Origin: Margaritifera margaritifera
Taxonomy: Eukaryota > Mollusca > Bivalvia > Unionida > Margaritiferidae
Direction of reading: 5' to 3'
Length of the DNA stretch: 64,000 bases
NCBI GenBank assembly: GCA_029931535.1
Contig: JAQPZY010001501.1
Coordinates: 3,143,001 to 3,207,000 of the forward strand
The position numbers and the translations under genes were made by a program. Below are positions 53,701 through 62,969 of the stretch, one piece after another. Below the pieces are notes generated by a model. The model was given only the letters and a program-made list of their open reading frames with translations, was not told where the DNA came from and searched no databases. Every line of letters starts with the position of its first letter. Position 1 is the first letter of the stretch.

Positions 53701-56700
53701 TAAATGTACAAATATATTATGTAATAAGATCACCTTTTTTACACCAGTTTCAAGAGCCTTTTTAAATCCGTACGGACCATCGATCAAATGACGTTGCGCA
53801 TATCTCCAACCATTGCTGTATATGTCGATTTTATCTCTCTCGTGGCTTAGAGCGGAGGTAATAATATCATCTCTGCTTGTAAAACAAGGAGGATCTTCGT
53901 CAAGGAATCGAATGGCTGAAATGAGAAATAAATTCAGTGTACAAGAATGGGCACATTTCACTTTTGGCTGCCTGTTAAAACATCCTGAATTTTTCTCAAG
54001 TCATTTGAGTTGATATTTTGTGGCACAGATACACTGGAATATTATATATCGTGCCGAAGCAACTGGAGTAAAATTGCTTTACCCAGGGACACACCACAGT
54101 AGTCGACTGGGGCTGATCCAATAGTAGGATTCAAACCCGTAATCTTCTGGTCGCGAGTTTGGCATTCTAACAATTCAGCCACCACAGCTCCTTGCTGACG
54201 TGTCGGCAACACTTTGAAATTAGTTATAGCAAAAAAATTTCTTTCGTTTGCTGCTTGCGACGCAACAGGTTTGGTGTTTTTTGTTTTAACGGCACTTGTA
54301 ACACATTAATGGCTAGGTCATGCCAAGAATATGGGTGCCTTCCCAAGGATACACCAAGGCAACCGACCCGGGCTAGCCTGGGCGGGTATAGAACCCGAGA
54401 CCTTTGGATTACCAGTCCTAAGATCTACCAACTAAGCTACCGCATCTCCCTGGAAAGGAAAAGAGAAAGATATAGATTCGCATACCCGATGAGTCTATGG
54501 TGGAATGCAAAAAGTGTCACTGTGTGCCTTCAGATATGTACTGCAGTTACCTTTTTAACTACACGTGCGACTCATTAATTGCCTGTGATTCAGAAACGAG
54601 GGTGGTGGTAAGATCTGTTTGTAATAATATTTGCTATTTACGAATCTCATTTTGTCTTTGTAGACATGTACACAACAACCCGAATATTATATTCTGTTGT
54701 GAATGACTGTTATTTAGCCATTTCTAATGTTAGAAGAACTTACACATTTGAACGGCATTAATATAAACACTTTGCCGTTCGTTACTTGCATTCCATGAGT
54801 GTGCATATTTTGGCATGCTTTTGCTAATTTAGTTATGTGTTATTTCAGCAACGGTTAACTATATGCAGCTATTATATTTTGATTTGAAATGTATTATTTG
54901 CTTTTGTTTTTGTTTTGGTACCTAATTTTATTTTTGTGTCATTTTGTCCCATAAGAAGCTGTCCGAGACACAATATATAAAGTTATAAAGTATTAAAATG
55001 ATTACAAAGTATATGTAATATACACTAAAACACTAATTAGTTATTTCTATTTACATCGCCGCAACCACCATCACAACCACCACCACTACGACCATGATCA
55101 TCAGCATCATCACTACCATCATAATATGATTATTTCCACTCCACACAGTGGTGTTACGGGAGACAATTGTATTGTTTGTAAAGAGAGAAAAAAAAAAAGG
55201 AAAAGAAAAGGAAAATCAACAGCAACCCCCTGCCAACAAAAAACAAACAAACCACGCAAGCGACCTAAAAAGTTGAGTGCGCATATTAATAAGAGCATGA
55301 AATAATCTTTGTCAGTTATTGGGAAAGTGACTAATAAATGAATCAATTATTTATGGCATACAATTCCAGCTTTAATACCTTTAAATTGCTCTTTTAGATT
55401 CTCTAGCGTGTTGTAACTTGCGATGGAAATGCGGTGAGTGAATGTTCTACATGTGACAATGTTTAAGAATCAAGTCAAATTCCATCGCATTTTAAATAAT
55501 ACAGATGTCTTCAGATTATTCAGTTTTCAACCAGGCTTACGAGACTACGTATTAAATAATCGTGCATCATGTTGAAGACAGCTCAGTAACAGTACCGGGT
55601 TTTACATTTACCGTTATCGAAATGTGGGTGGTGAAATTTCATTTCTCTAGAAACGAACAAAAAAGAATTGTTGAAAAAAGCTATAACCTTTTTGGAAGAT
55701 AATCAGATAAAAGCAAAGCCATGACTGCTGATCAGTACAATTTTTGTCCTTAAGCATTTGTAAATTTTTTTTTTCGAAAACATACTAAAAATTGCATAAT
55801 ATTTTAGATGCTTAAGTAATAGCAATCGGTGTAAAAACTTATTTACCCATATGTTATTTGAAGACTTTGAAATTGTCTTATGAAGTGTTGGTTTGAATAA
55901 GATCTTATATCTTTTTGGCAACGATTTGTTTCACAAAAGTTAGATATGAGCAAGGCCGTGAACCCAGAATCTGTTTACTGTGCAGCTAAGGTTTGGACGT
56001 TTCACCATACAAATACAGTATCATTTTGGATGACTGTTTTGCTCATATAAAATATTTGATTTGTCTTCCAATTTTGGAATTCTGCTATATTTTTAACCAA
56101 ACCAGCTTTGGAATAAACATGTTATCCACATAATAGGACCCATCTTTGTAACGAGCAAGATGATAATTTACAAAAAAATAAAAAATAAAAAAGTAACTGT
56201 TAGATAAATTCAACTCTGAATTATTTTGAAGAAAACAAATGGGACAATAAAAGGCCATTATACTGACTTGTCTCTTTTACAAATAATATATGGGAATTTC
56301 AATTGCAGCAATGTATGTTCGTAAGTATGTATCTGATATCTCTGCATGTATCTATAGTTTTGTATCAATGTGTCTATCTGTCTATCTATCTCTCAATGCA
56401 AGCATTTCAAGTATATATGTCTGCATGTATCTTTTTAAGACAAAATATAAATTTATTCCTTTAGAGATTGACAAAAAGTACATATATAAGAGCTTTAACT
56501 GAGAACCGAGTTTGTCTCTCAAGGATGCAATGACCTTATCATAAGCCTAATTTGTGACCTGCACAAAAGAAAGAAAATGCTCATAGCTCAGAATATCAAA
56601 TTTACATGCCCAACTCAAAAACCACTTGAATGCATTGCAAATGTTCTAATATATGCGCATGTAAACTTGCACATGTACAATTATACAAACCGTATCCAAA

Positions 56701-59700
56701 TTTTGTGCAAGTGAATGGAGTATTAAACCAATCTGTTAAACAATATATGGTTTACTCTGCTTCCAAAATCAAGTAGAGCGAAAATCTAAAGTCAACGTAA
56801 GAAAATTAATCCTGAAAATGTCAATTACTGCAATCCCTTGAAACCTTTTAATTAGTTTGAAGTGTTTGTTGCCTTCTATGATCGTATTCTTTTTCTTTCA
56901 TTCGTTCTTAAAAATGATCTCGCTTTTGAATGTCATCGAATAACTCAAATGTGTACATTTCAACAATTATTTCAGAACAACAAGATCCGCTGCTTTAAAA
57001 ATGACAGACGCATTTTCAAATGGTAAGAAAATGACAAAAACGAAATCTGCCATGTGAAAGGGGGCAAATTATGAGAATGGACAGAAACATTTACAAGCGC
57101 TGTTTTATGTGTATATAGCTGGAACTATAGTTGATACTGAGCGTATTTTAAAACTTGAATTTATCATTTGTAACTTTTGCCCCTACATTTGGCTGTCTAA
57201 GTACAGGGACCAAGACAATGCTAGACTAAACTTGCTGGGAGAAGCTGTCTTGTTGTTGATGCACAGCCTTTTATATATACCAAAGATGCCTTTCAAGGCC
57301 TACATATTTGTAGATTTTGGACATATATTTGTTGCATGTGTCCTTAATGCATTATCAGATTGTGATAGTTCACTACAAGCGAATCACGATTAGGCAGAAA
57401 CAACAGTAATTTAGACTGCGTTCGCATTAGAGTTGAGGGTGCAGTGGTCACAGCTATTGACACTGAAGTGCTTATTTATCTTTTGGCACACAAAGGCAGA
57501 ATGATATGCAGTCAGGCCGTTTTGGATAAAAATGCCACATCAAAAGATCCAAATCATCTAACTGTACATGCGATTTATGAGTTGTAACATGAATATGAAC
57601 ATTATGATGTAGAAAAAATAGACACCTTTCCTTGCACTGACTGGTTGCAACACAAAGTCATATCTAGCAATACGTAATAAGACAACGTGGAAAGTGTTTC
57701 TGAATAACTTGGGGCTACTAACATGTCTGGGAGCTTCACAGCCAGGAAAGGTCAGAACGGTTCCATTGTAAAAAGCATGATTTGCCAGCCGTTGACAGCA
57801 CACATAGTTTGCCAGTGGTCATTAGCACAGACGGAACTTGCCTTATCTTCTTCCGACGGAGCCTATAAAAGATACATTTCCACCAACAATTGATGCGCAA
57901 CATTGTCACATCAAGAGAGTGCATTATTAACTGATGTTGTGCGACCCAACACAAAGATCAAATTCTGCACTCACATGCAGACATAACAGACTAAAAATTG
58001 GTTAAAGGATGACTAGTACCAGAGCTAATGTTCCTGCCACCAATGCGAGAAAAAATACATAAAGGTTGTTATAGAAGTTATCGTTGCAGATCCGGAAAGC
58101 CAATGTTTGCATCTTTAGGGCATACACGTGCAGACAACTGGAAAAAAGAGATGTTTCAATATTCTTGGCACACAAATTGGCAGAATAATATCACTTACAA
58201 TGCATCATTAATGCAGTAAAAAATTGAAATCTAGAAACTAGTACCGCGAGTAAGTGTATGGCAATGAAACTTAGAAGGACATACTGAATGTTAAGAGATA
58301 ATAAGGAACTGGTATTTATTATAAATAAAGTAGTTTCTATTAAAGTGGGCTTTTTTAAGGAAGAAATTACCCTTTATATTATATACATTGCATTTGAAGT
58401 ATAAGAAACTTCTCTTTAGGATCCGTTGCCTGTCACGTGAAGCTAATAATGAAATATGCTGAAATTACAGGAGAAAGAAAGTGAAACATGAATAGATCCG
58501 TTGAAGGTATTTGGAACACATGTTGATACAGAACAATTTTGACCAAAACTGATAAATTAAACTTTTAAAAATGAACCTGATCTTCAGTCAGTGGCAAATG
58601 AGTTAGACAGGATTAGTGTATAAGATAGCTCCGCTAATTCTTAAGTTCAAATATAAAAGTAATCCTCAAAATGTTGTATACTTATTGTAATAAAGAAAAA
58701 ACTTTAAGCTGAAACTCAGCCAAGCATTGCTGTCACCATCACTGGAATATTGATACCAACATCTCCGTCAAAATTATTGGAACCAGTATCTCACATCTAC
58801 TAATCAGGCAAGACAACAGCATGACAGAACTTTATGAACATATGTTTCAAACCATTGACCTCGCAGAAACATAAAACCTACCTATCAGATGAAATTCCAT
58901 CACGAGAATCTGAAATTTACATTACACAAATATACATCTATGCAACCATTTTTACGTCATGTTAGAACCCTTAATATGTAAAATACAGTGTGGTAACAAG
59001 CATTGCTTGGATGCAGCAGGTCTAAACTACTCTAGAAAAGAAAGGGGAAAACACTCTAAAAGAATATTGTACCAATTATGAACTAATATGCCTCTCGATA
59101 TTTGAAAATGCTTTATTTCATAATGTCTTCTAGTCTAAATAGCAATCAACAAATCAACAAATCATTCGATCAAATAAACATTTACTAACCTTTGGTGGCA
59201 GTGTATCCTTATTTTTTAAAAAAGAAATTGTGTGTGGGGGGGAGGTAAGATTACCATCTTGTATTTAAACTACGCATATTAAATATCTATGATTCAGGCT
59301 AACATTTTAAGCTTCAAAACTAATCTAGTCGACTTTTCAGAAGATGTGCTAAGGTTTTTGGCAAAATATGACATTATTCTGAAAAGATCTGTTCAAAGCA
59401 TATATTTTGGAATTAAACTGATAAATTTATATACAATTGTAGCATTTTTGACTCAACTTACATACAAGTGTAGCTTTCGGGGCTACTCCAGCGGAACAAA
59501 ACCTGTTTCCTTTCTCTGCTGCAACCAGACCAGCACATTTTGTGCCATGTCTGAAAACAATTTTAGTTTAGATTGTAACTAATAATAATAATAATAATAA
59601 TAACCATCATTCTTCCTAGTCTCCCTTATCATTTTTTAATGATAGCAGTAGTTGTAATAGTAATAGTGGTTGCAGTCCAATAGATTCAGACCTTAACAAT

Positions 59701-62700
59701 ATGCAAGATCTTGCCACTGAACGGTTTTGCAAGAATTGCATAGCTAAAAGTTGCAAGTCTTTATAGATTGTAATATAACACTTAGTCAATAGCCCCGCAT
59801 CAATTATTCCATTTGCGAAGATAACTTCGTTTATTATTATCACAAATAATGTTTAAAAATTGTCTTTATTTTAGTATAAAATGATTTTAGCAAGACGTTG
59901 CAGTGTTATTCGTTAAAATATATACGGTTGAATACTTACGATACATCAATCTCTTCCGGATAAGATGTAACTTTCGGACTGGTGGCATCGGTGTTTCTGT
60001 CTACATAGTTGTAAGATATCTTTGTATCCTTTGATCGTTTCAGGCATTTTGAAAGAAAACAAAGTGCGTGGACATGACCGGACTGTATGTCAAGTCTACT
60101 ACATAGAAAAATGTTAATTCCTTTATGTTCTATACTATTATATTTGGCGATGGAGCGTTGTCGATTTAATGAAATCAGAGGGAGAATGTTACAGTCCAAT
60201 TTATTTTATCACAGGCGTGTTATACTGTGCTTGGATTGTGTGCTGATTTTCAAAGAAATATATTTATTATGAGTCTCCTAATAGTATAAAATATAAGTTT
60301 CCCAATATTATGAAACTCTTCCTATATGACGCCTTGGTTAATAGTTAATTTTACAACATTTATTTAACTATCTAGATTTAACAATTTTCAACAGAGTCAT
60401 GATCAGTCAGTATTCCACCGAATAAACTAATCACAGGTATATAGAAATGAATTAAGAGTCTGGCGTTGATTGTCGATGTAAACGTGCGCAATTACTTTAA
60501 AGAGATATGGCAACATATCTATCTGATATTTGAAACAGGTAAAAAGCTAAAAATTAAATGAGAAGTAAGCACGAAACTCTCACCACATTTTCATCTAGAT
60601 CTTCATGAATCATCTCTAACCCAACGTCGACGATGGCAACTGTGACGTTATTGCCGTAGTAACCTCGGTGCCATGCGTCTTCGATGCCAAGATCATAATA
60701 TACACCCGAAACGTCCTGTTGTGTCATACATGATAGTTACATTAAATCAATAAGCATGCTTGAACTCAAGAAAGAACCCCCCCCCAAAAAAAAAAAAAGA
60801 AAAAAAAAAAAAACAAAGAAGAATACAATTAAAGGGAAAGAAGGAAATACACATTTTGCAAGCAAATATTTGTGTTAACGTCTTGACAAACATTATGCGC
60901 AAAGACCAAATACATTTGTGAATAGACTCATACAGCGACATTTTTTGTGCCTGATGTAGAATAAAAGTAATAGACACATAAGAGCGAAATGAGACAAGTA
61001 GATACCATTATGTGTAATGGAAATTAAGTTCGTTGCCTTGATTAAGACTCACTTTTGAACTTTCTTTGTCATAATTTTTATCTGACAGTCACCAAAATAG
61101 TAGAGAAAGACAAGCTGAAGGCAGGTAGAACAAGAATATAATCAATAATGCTGTTATATATAAACAGCAAATTTCTTACCGGGAAATATAGTGCTAAGTA
61201 AATCCGTTGGGGGAATATCAAATTGAATTGACACTTGTCTTTCGATATATGTTACCTTTATTAAAGAAAGAGGAAAACAAAATACATATAATGTACAGAC
61301 ATTGTAACAACATACATTCATTTCTGTCCTAATAAATTTTACCATTCAGTAAGAATTACAAAAGGATGAAGGATATAAACTGTCCAAATCTAAACCAATC
61401 CAAACAATTCAAAACAAATCCTCATACACATTCGGAAATTGCGTGGCTAGTACACTAACAATAAAGCTAAGTTTTCTTGAACAATCTAGGAGACCCCAAA
61501 ATAAATATTTATATAAATTGCAAATAAAAGAAACTGACATGGTTATTGCATATTTGTATTTATAGATTTTATCTTTATTAAAACATTATACAGTATGATA
61601 TGATATAAAATTATATGCATTTTGTGTGTTTTTCGCACAGTCTGTTTGATTATTGGTGCTAAGTATTTCTTACAAAAAAGAAACTATTATTCTTGTTTAA
61701 AATGCCTACTGACAAAACCAATGTAGGTGTTCTGAATATATAATAAAATTTAATTTTCTTTTCCGTAACAAAATCTAAAATTTCCGTGTAAAATAAACAT
61801 GAAATATGCGTTCTAATACAAACCGTGCTAAATACGTAGTCGTATGTTTGAGTTAAAACTTAATTCAAACCTTGTTTCCGACGGCAACACAAAATTGTTG
61901 CAGATGTTGTAGAGGATTCTGCACGTCCGTTTCCTTGTCAGCTTGGTCTTCTTTCCGGAATAAATAAAGGTCATCTAGTATCTGAAATTTGTATATATAT
62001 GCATATTCAAGCTAAGTTAGCCGCAAAACCTAAGCAACAGGGAAAGAAGAAAACAGACCAGTCAGGAAAACAGGACACTATAACGTGGTGAAGGACGACG
62101 GATATATACAAATGACGCAGCTGCCATAAGTGAAGAAGCGATAATTTGAAGAAACAAATAAAACAATGCTGGATATATTATGGCGTAGAATAATGTAAAA
62201 GACTTCATAGAGATTAAAAACAGTACAGAAAAAGCAGAGAAGATGTATATGATGTAGGTACAGTATCTGCCATTTAGTATCAGGTAGTAATAATTACCTC
62301 TGTTACACAGCAATATTTATAATAAATACTCTAATGAAAGAATGCGACAACTAACGATTTTCATACAAGTTTTGCAGTCACTCACGATCACTGCATGGGA
62401 TTTGTAAACTATCATGTCACGGATTTAATCGTTTTTTCATAGTGTGTATCAACTGCTAAAGTTAGCATACTTTTTATCTTCCGAGCATTCATCTATAAAC
62501 CTGTGTTTACAACCAAAATAACGACTGTGGTATTTTCTTGGTTTTGTCTTACTAATATATGAAATAAATAGTTGTTGTTTCAAACAGAAAAAATATAATA
62601 TTTTTATAGTTTTAATTGAGAGATATTTTACAAGTAAACTGAGCACATCTAAATCCGTTTGCTCATTGAAGTAATTATACGATTATAGGTTGTAAACACT

Positions 62701-62969
62701 AGGCTGAGGATATAAGGGAACAAAGTAAGGATCATAGCCCACTTAATCAGATTTTGTGCTGTCTTGTAAGCACTTTGCAAGATACATACGTATAACGTAA
62801 CTTAAAACACATTGAAGGCATAGTATGTTTTCTTTGTGGTTAAAGAAAATTTCATGTAATGTGACGAGTTAAACGTTTGCTGTCGTATTATTGCCTAATA
62901 ACGTACATACCATAAAGTTCGGGGCGTTCCTTTCGAGATTAATATCAGCTAACACATTACAAAATCCTT
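37967..62969 (-). CDS. proprotein convertase-like subtilase (S8B), divergent paralogue
   Basis: A furin/kexin-type gene of at least 25 kb in small exons. From prodomain to P-domain (62969 to 43942), thirteen exons join in phase into about 550 residues: the end of the prodomain, the subtilisin-like domain, then the P-domain that stabilises it in this family. Active-site residues are in place: Asp (AIVDVGLE), His (SHGTKCAG), oxyanion Asn (FPAGN), Ser (MTSAS). Two more exons give a short Cys-containing stretch, a transmembrane helix and a 40-residue tail, so the product is probably membrane-anchored. Odd points: the S1-pocket acids that give furin its preference for basic residues are replaced, and no dibasic site precedes the catalytic domain. 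Signal peptide and first exons were not found and may lie right of the window. It is either a protease of altered specificity or a pseudo-convertase. Confidence 0.85.
39066..39137. repeat. (TA)n microsatellite, LTR insertion site
   Basis: About 36 TA units abut LTR-like copy B; ATATA resumes on its far side. Confidence 0.95.
39138..39805 (+). mobile_element. solo-LTR-like element, copy B
   Basis: Starts TGCTATG and ends CGTAACA. It has an LTR-like layout with a TATA box (gtataaataggg near 39352) and AATAAA near 39722. It matches copy A (10729-11495) in inverse orientation. It is flanked by atat on both sides, fitting a 4-5 bp target duplication that cannot be separated from the TA repeat. 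Confidence 0.6.
39977..40081 (-). CDS. convertase exon: lumenal segment before the membrane helix
   Basis: The acceptor is ATTGCTTTTTAG and the donor CCCG|GTAAAT. It encodes SIEGAELIMYATATDPRKKA then DGKKSYSFCDEKRP. It leaves in phase 1 and fits the transmembrane exon. Its entry phase (1) does not match the P-domain exon (stop, or phase 2), so an intermediate exon or another acceptor is needed. Confidence 0.5.
40082..43941 (-). other. convertase intron, 3.9 kb
   Basis: I found no convincing exon to bridge the phase gap. AT-rich, without long microsatellites. Confidence 0.4.
43942..44290 (-). CDS. convertase exon: P-domain
   Basis: The acceptor is ATCATTTACAG. Encodes VEWMLEADGC, VKFLEHVEVKLQLRVPRHSY, SVFLSSPSSPHY, then NRTWTSMTVHFWGEAPHGEW, KLIVEKD and SSFRLSIPM. 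This is the convertase P-domain pattern (H..v.v.l......G.L...L.SP.GT....W.....wGE.p.G.W.L). A TAG at 43942 ends the frame, but its GT can also serve as a donor (CCAAT|GTAGAA). Confidence 0.85.
44619..44642. repeat. poly(T) tract
   Basis: An uninterrupted T run in a convertase intron; it may be the poly(A) tail of an old minus-strand retrocopy, but no body is recognised. Confidence 0.7.
44907..45084 (+). CDS. possible first exon of a nested membrane protein
   Basis: Starts MEQRELALHSVLGNIGLIIS and ends FWKAPSLICILS at a strong donor TCTT|GTAAGT. The 178 nt carry a hydrophobic helix (LGNIGLIISGLCTVSCAAL) and have raised GC compared with the surroundings. It lies within a convertase intron on the opposite strand. 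No second exon was found and the family is not recognised. Confidence 0.3.
45272..45345. repeat. (TA)n microsatellite
   Basis: About 37 TA units. Just beyond, actcgtccctg occurs twice (near 45404 and 45437), flanking ggacgaatgag, its partial inverse. Confidence 0.95.
45907..46302 (+). other. 131-codon open frame, doubtful
   Basis: Open from ATG 45907 to TGA 46300 in an intron of the convertase. Composition is near random and there is no domain. Phrases such as ttcgaccaatcggctgttg and tcggaatcggctgagac look repeat-derived. I do not treat it as a gene. Confidence 0.2.
46447..46520. repeat. (TA)n microsatellite
   Basis: About 36 TA units. Confidence 0.95.
47065..47145. repeat. (TA)n microsatellite
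   Basis: About 40 TA units, ending in a tatgcatgtatatgcatg palindrome pair. Confidence 0.95.
47366..47605 (+). mobile_element. tRNA-derived SINE, plus orientation
   Basis: An A-box-like gtgatctaaggcgc and a B box GGGTTCGAGTC (47437-47447) are followed by a body with ttcctgcaccaaaaatata and the end tggcgttaaacccacacaac. Pol III promoter spacing is typical. The end phrase resembles SINEs common in molluscs. Confidence 0.7.
48108..48219 (-). CDS. convertase exon: catalytic/P-domain junction
   Basis: The acceptor is CTATTCTTAG and the donor CGACG|GTATGA. Encodes SAYFGFGLMNTSAIVEEALK then WTAVPDKHTCGPVLFR, equivalent to the GYGLLDA...W..V....C segment of furin. Confidence 0.85.
49213..49316 (-). 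CDS. convertase exon: end of catalytic domain
   Basis: The acceptor is TTATTATTATAG within a (TTA)n microsatellite; the donor is AAAG|GTAATA. Encodes ESLSWRDVQHIIVETSSHEF then IQSKDYILNGAGKK, matching the NLTWRDMQHLVVQTS...NGVGRK region of convertases. Confidence 0.85.
49320..49356. repeat. (TAA)n microsatellite forming a splice acceptor region
   Basis: On the coding strand it reads (TTA)n and runs to within a few bases of the exon at 49316, replacing a normal pyrimidine tract. Confidence 0.9.
49708..49965. mobile_element. GC-rich repeat island, possible SINE-like element
   Basis: Sharply GC-rich against the AT-rich surroundings (ggcgcgcgggggtcgggagc). Contains gccactaaagaacattgccc and a near copy about 45 bp later, and ends with cctcgaacccacgctccacc, the inverse of a pol III B box. 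Confidence 0.4.
50081..50133. repeat. (TA)n microsatellite
   Basis: About 26 TA units. Confidence 0.95.
50215..50315 (-). CDS. convertase exon: active-site serine
   Basis: The acceptor is CTTTTTTTCAG and the donor CAAA|GTGCGT. Encodes YTTSNNNDCTDSFTMTSASV then ALASGIIALMLDA. It aligns with C.ESHTGTSASAPLAAGIIALTLEA of furin. The Ser is kept, but the Gly before TS is Met and the Pro of SAP is Ala. Confidence 0.85.
50704..50800. repeat. (TA)n and (TTA)n microsatellites
   Basis: A (TA)n run preceded by (TCTG)n and followed by AATAAT/ATT repeats. Confidence 0.9.
51890..52123 (-). CDS. convertase exon: oxyanion-hole asparagine
   Basis: The acceptor is ACTGTCTTTCAAG and the donor GATG|GTAACT; phase 0 at both ends. 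Encodes GRNGKGNIFVFPAGNYHTSD, then HDCNTNGLANNIHSITISSV. The Asn of AGN is the oxyanion residue. CNCDG of furin reads CNTNG, losing the Asp of the S1 pocket. Confidence 0.87.
52124..53733 (-). other. convertase intron, nothing recognised
   Basis: AT-rich, 1.6 kb, no long repeat. Confidence 0.5.
53734..53915 (-). CDS. convertase exon: substrate-cleft region
   Basis: The acceptor is TCTCATTTCAG and the donor AAAG|GTGATC. Encodes IRFLDEDPPC, then HERDKIDIYSNGWRYAQRHL and IDGPYGFKKALETGVKK. The SASWGPEDDGKTVDGP signature of convertases is SNGWRYAQRHLIDGP here: Trp and DGP remain but the EDD acids are gone. Confidence 0.87.
54050..54195 (-). mobile_element. tRNA-derived SINE, minus orientation
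   Basis: Read on the minus strand: ggtggctgaattgttagaat (A box), GGGTTTGAATCC (B box, 54127-54138), then a body with agtcgactactgtggtgtgt and ccctgggtaaagcaatttta. It shares its body with the next SINE. Confidence 0.65.
54295..54453 (-). mobile_element. tRNA-derived SINE with tRNA(Thr)-like head
   Basis: The minus-strand head has tagcttagttggtag (A box), an anticodon-arm-like ggactggtaatcc (GGT in the loop) and ggttctatacc (B box). The body gtcggttgccttggtgtatc, ccttgggaaggcac matches the SINE 100 bp away. It is not a functional tRNA, since the acceptor ends do not pair. Confidence 0.65.
57100..58220 (+). pseudogene. decayed transposon-associated gene with Cys-rich end
   Basis: Plus-strand frames, broken by many stops, read EGAVVTAIDTEVLIYLLAHK (a DTDVLVLL-type motif), HEYEHYDVEKIDTFPCTDWL, then ELPPTIDAQHCHIKRVHY and LVPELMFLPPM...GCYRSYRCRSGKP. 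This order (DTDV motif, LPP...H..R, then a short Cys-rich C-terminus) recalls a family of repetitive uncharacterised proteins in marine invertebrates. The assignment rests on pattern memory only. It lies in a convertase intron. Confidence 0.4.
59462..59550 (-). CDS. convertase exon: catalytic histidine
   Basis: The acceptor is AATTGTTTTCAG and the donor GTAT|GTAAGT. With the split codon it gives S-HGTKCAGLVAAEKGNRF then CSAGVAPKATLV, matching RHGTRCAGEVAA...CGVGVAY of furin. The His is kept. Confidence 0.87.
59940..60028 (-). CDS. convertase exon between catalytic Asp and His
   Basis: The donor is TATC|GTAAGT; the acceptor (ATCAAAG) is pyrimidine-poor but fits the phase. Encodes DTKISYNYVDRNTDATSPKV then TSYPEEIDV, equivalent to the SFDVNDQDPDP segment of furin. 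Confidence 0.8.
60584..60715 (-). CDS. convertase exon: catalytic aspartate
   Basis: The acceptor is GACACAACAG and the donor TGTG|GTGAGA; 44 codons. Encodes DVSGVYYDLGIEDAWHRGYY then GNNVTVAIVDVGLEMIHEDL. The first Asp of the DDG motif is kept; the second is Val. Confidence 0.87.
61053..61081 (-). CDS. convertase 29-nt microexon
   Basis: The acceptor is GGTGACTGTCAG and the donor AAAA|GTGAGT. It supplies DKNYDKESSK and is the only solution found that converts phase 1 of the upstream exon to phase 0 of the catalytic-Asp exon. Confidence 0.6.
61180..61255 (-). CDS. convertase exon before the catalytic domain
   Basis: The acceptor is CTTTCTTTAATAAAG and the donor CCCG|GTAAGA. Encodes VTYIERQVSIQFDIPPTDLL then STIFP. 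It corresponds to the region from prodomain end to mature start, where active convertases carry an RxKR site; none is present. Confidence 0.7.
61871..61981 (-). CDS. convertase exon: end of prodomain
   Basis: The acceptor is CAAATTTCAG and the donor CAAG|GTTTGA; 37 codons in phase 0. Encodes ILDDLYLFRKEDQADKETDV then QNPLQHLQQFCVAVGNK. LDDLYLFRK fits the yyHFxH part of convertase prodomains. Confidence 0.75.
61982..62910 (-). other. convertase intron, nothing recognised
   Basis: AT-rich, no convincing exon or long repeat. Confidence 0.5.
62911..62969 (-). CDS. convertase exon: prodomain GF-N-L segment
   Basis: The donor is TATG|GTATGT. Encodes GFCNVLADINLERNAPNFM, matching the A..HGF.NLGQI..L..YY prodomain core. 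The acceptor is uncertain: ATTAAAG before 62969, or CATAG before 62995, which would add IVYPTIIKE. Confidence 0.65.

Noticed and set aside
54383..54453. tRNA(Thr) gene
   Set aside because: Acceptor-stem ends do not pair and it is fused to a SINE body.
54192..54578. 128-codon plus-strand frame
   Set aside because: Runs through the SINE pair; the text is the translation of tRNA-like sequence.
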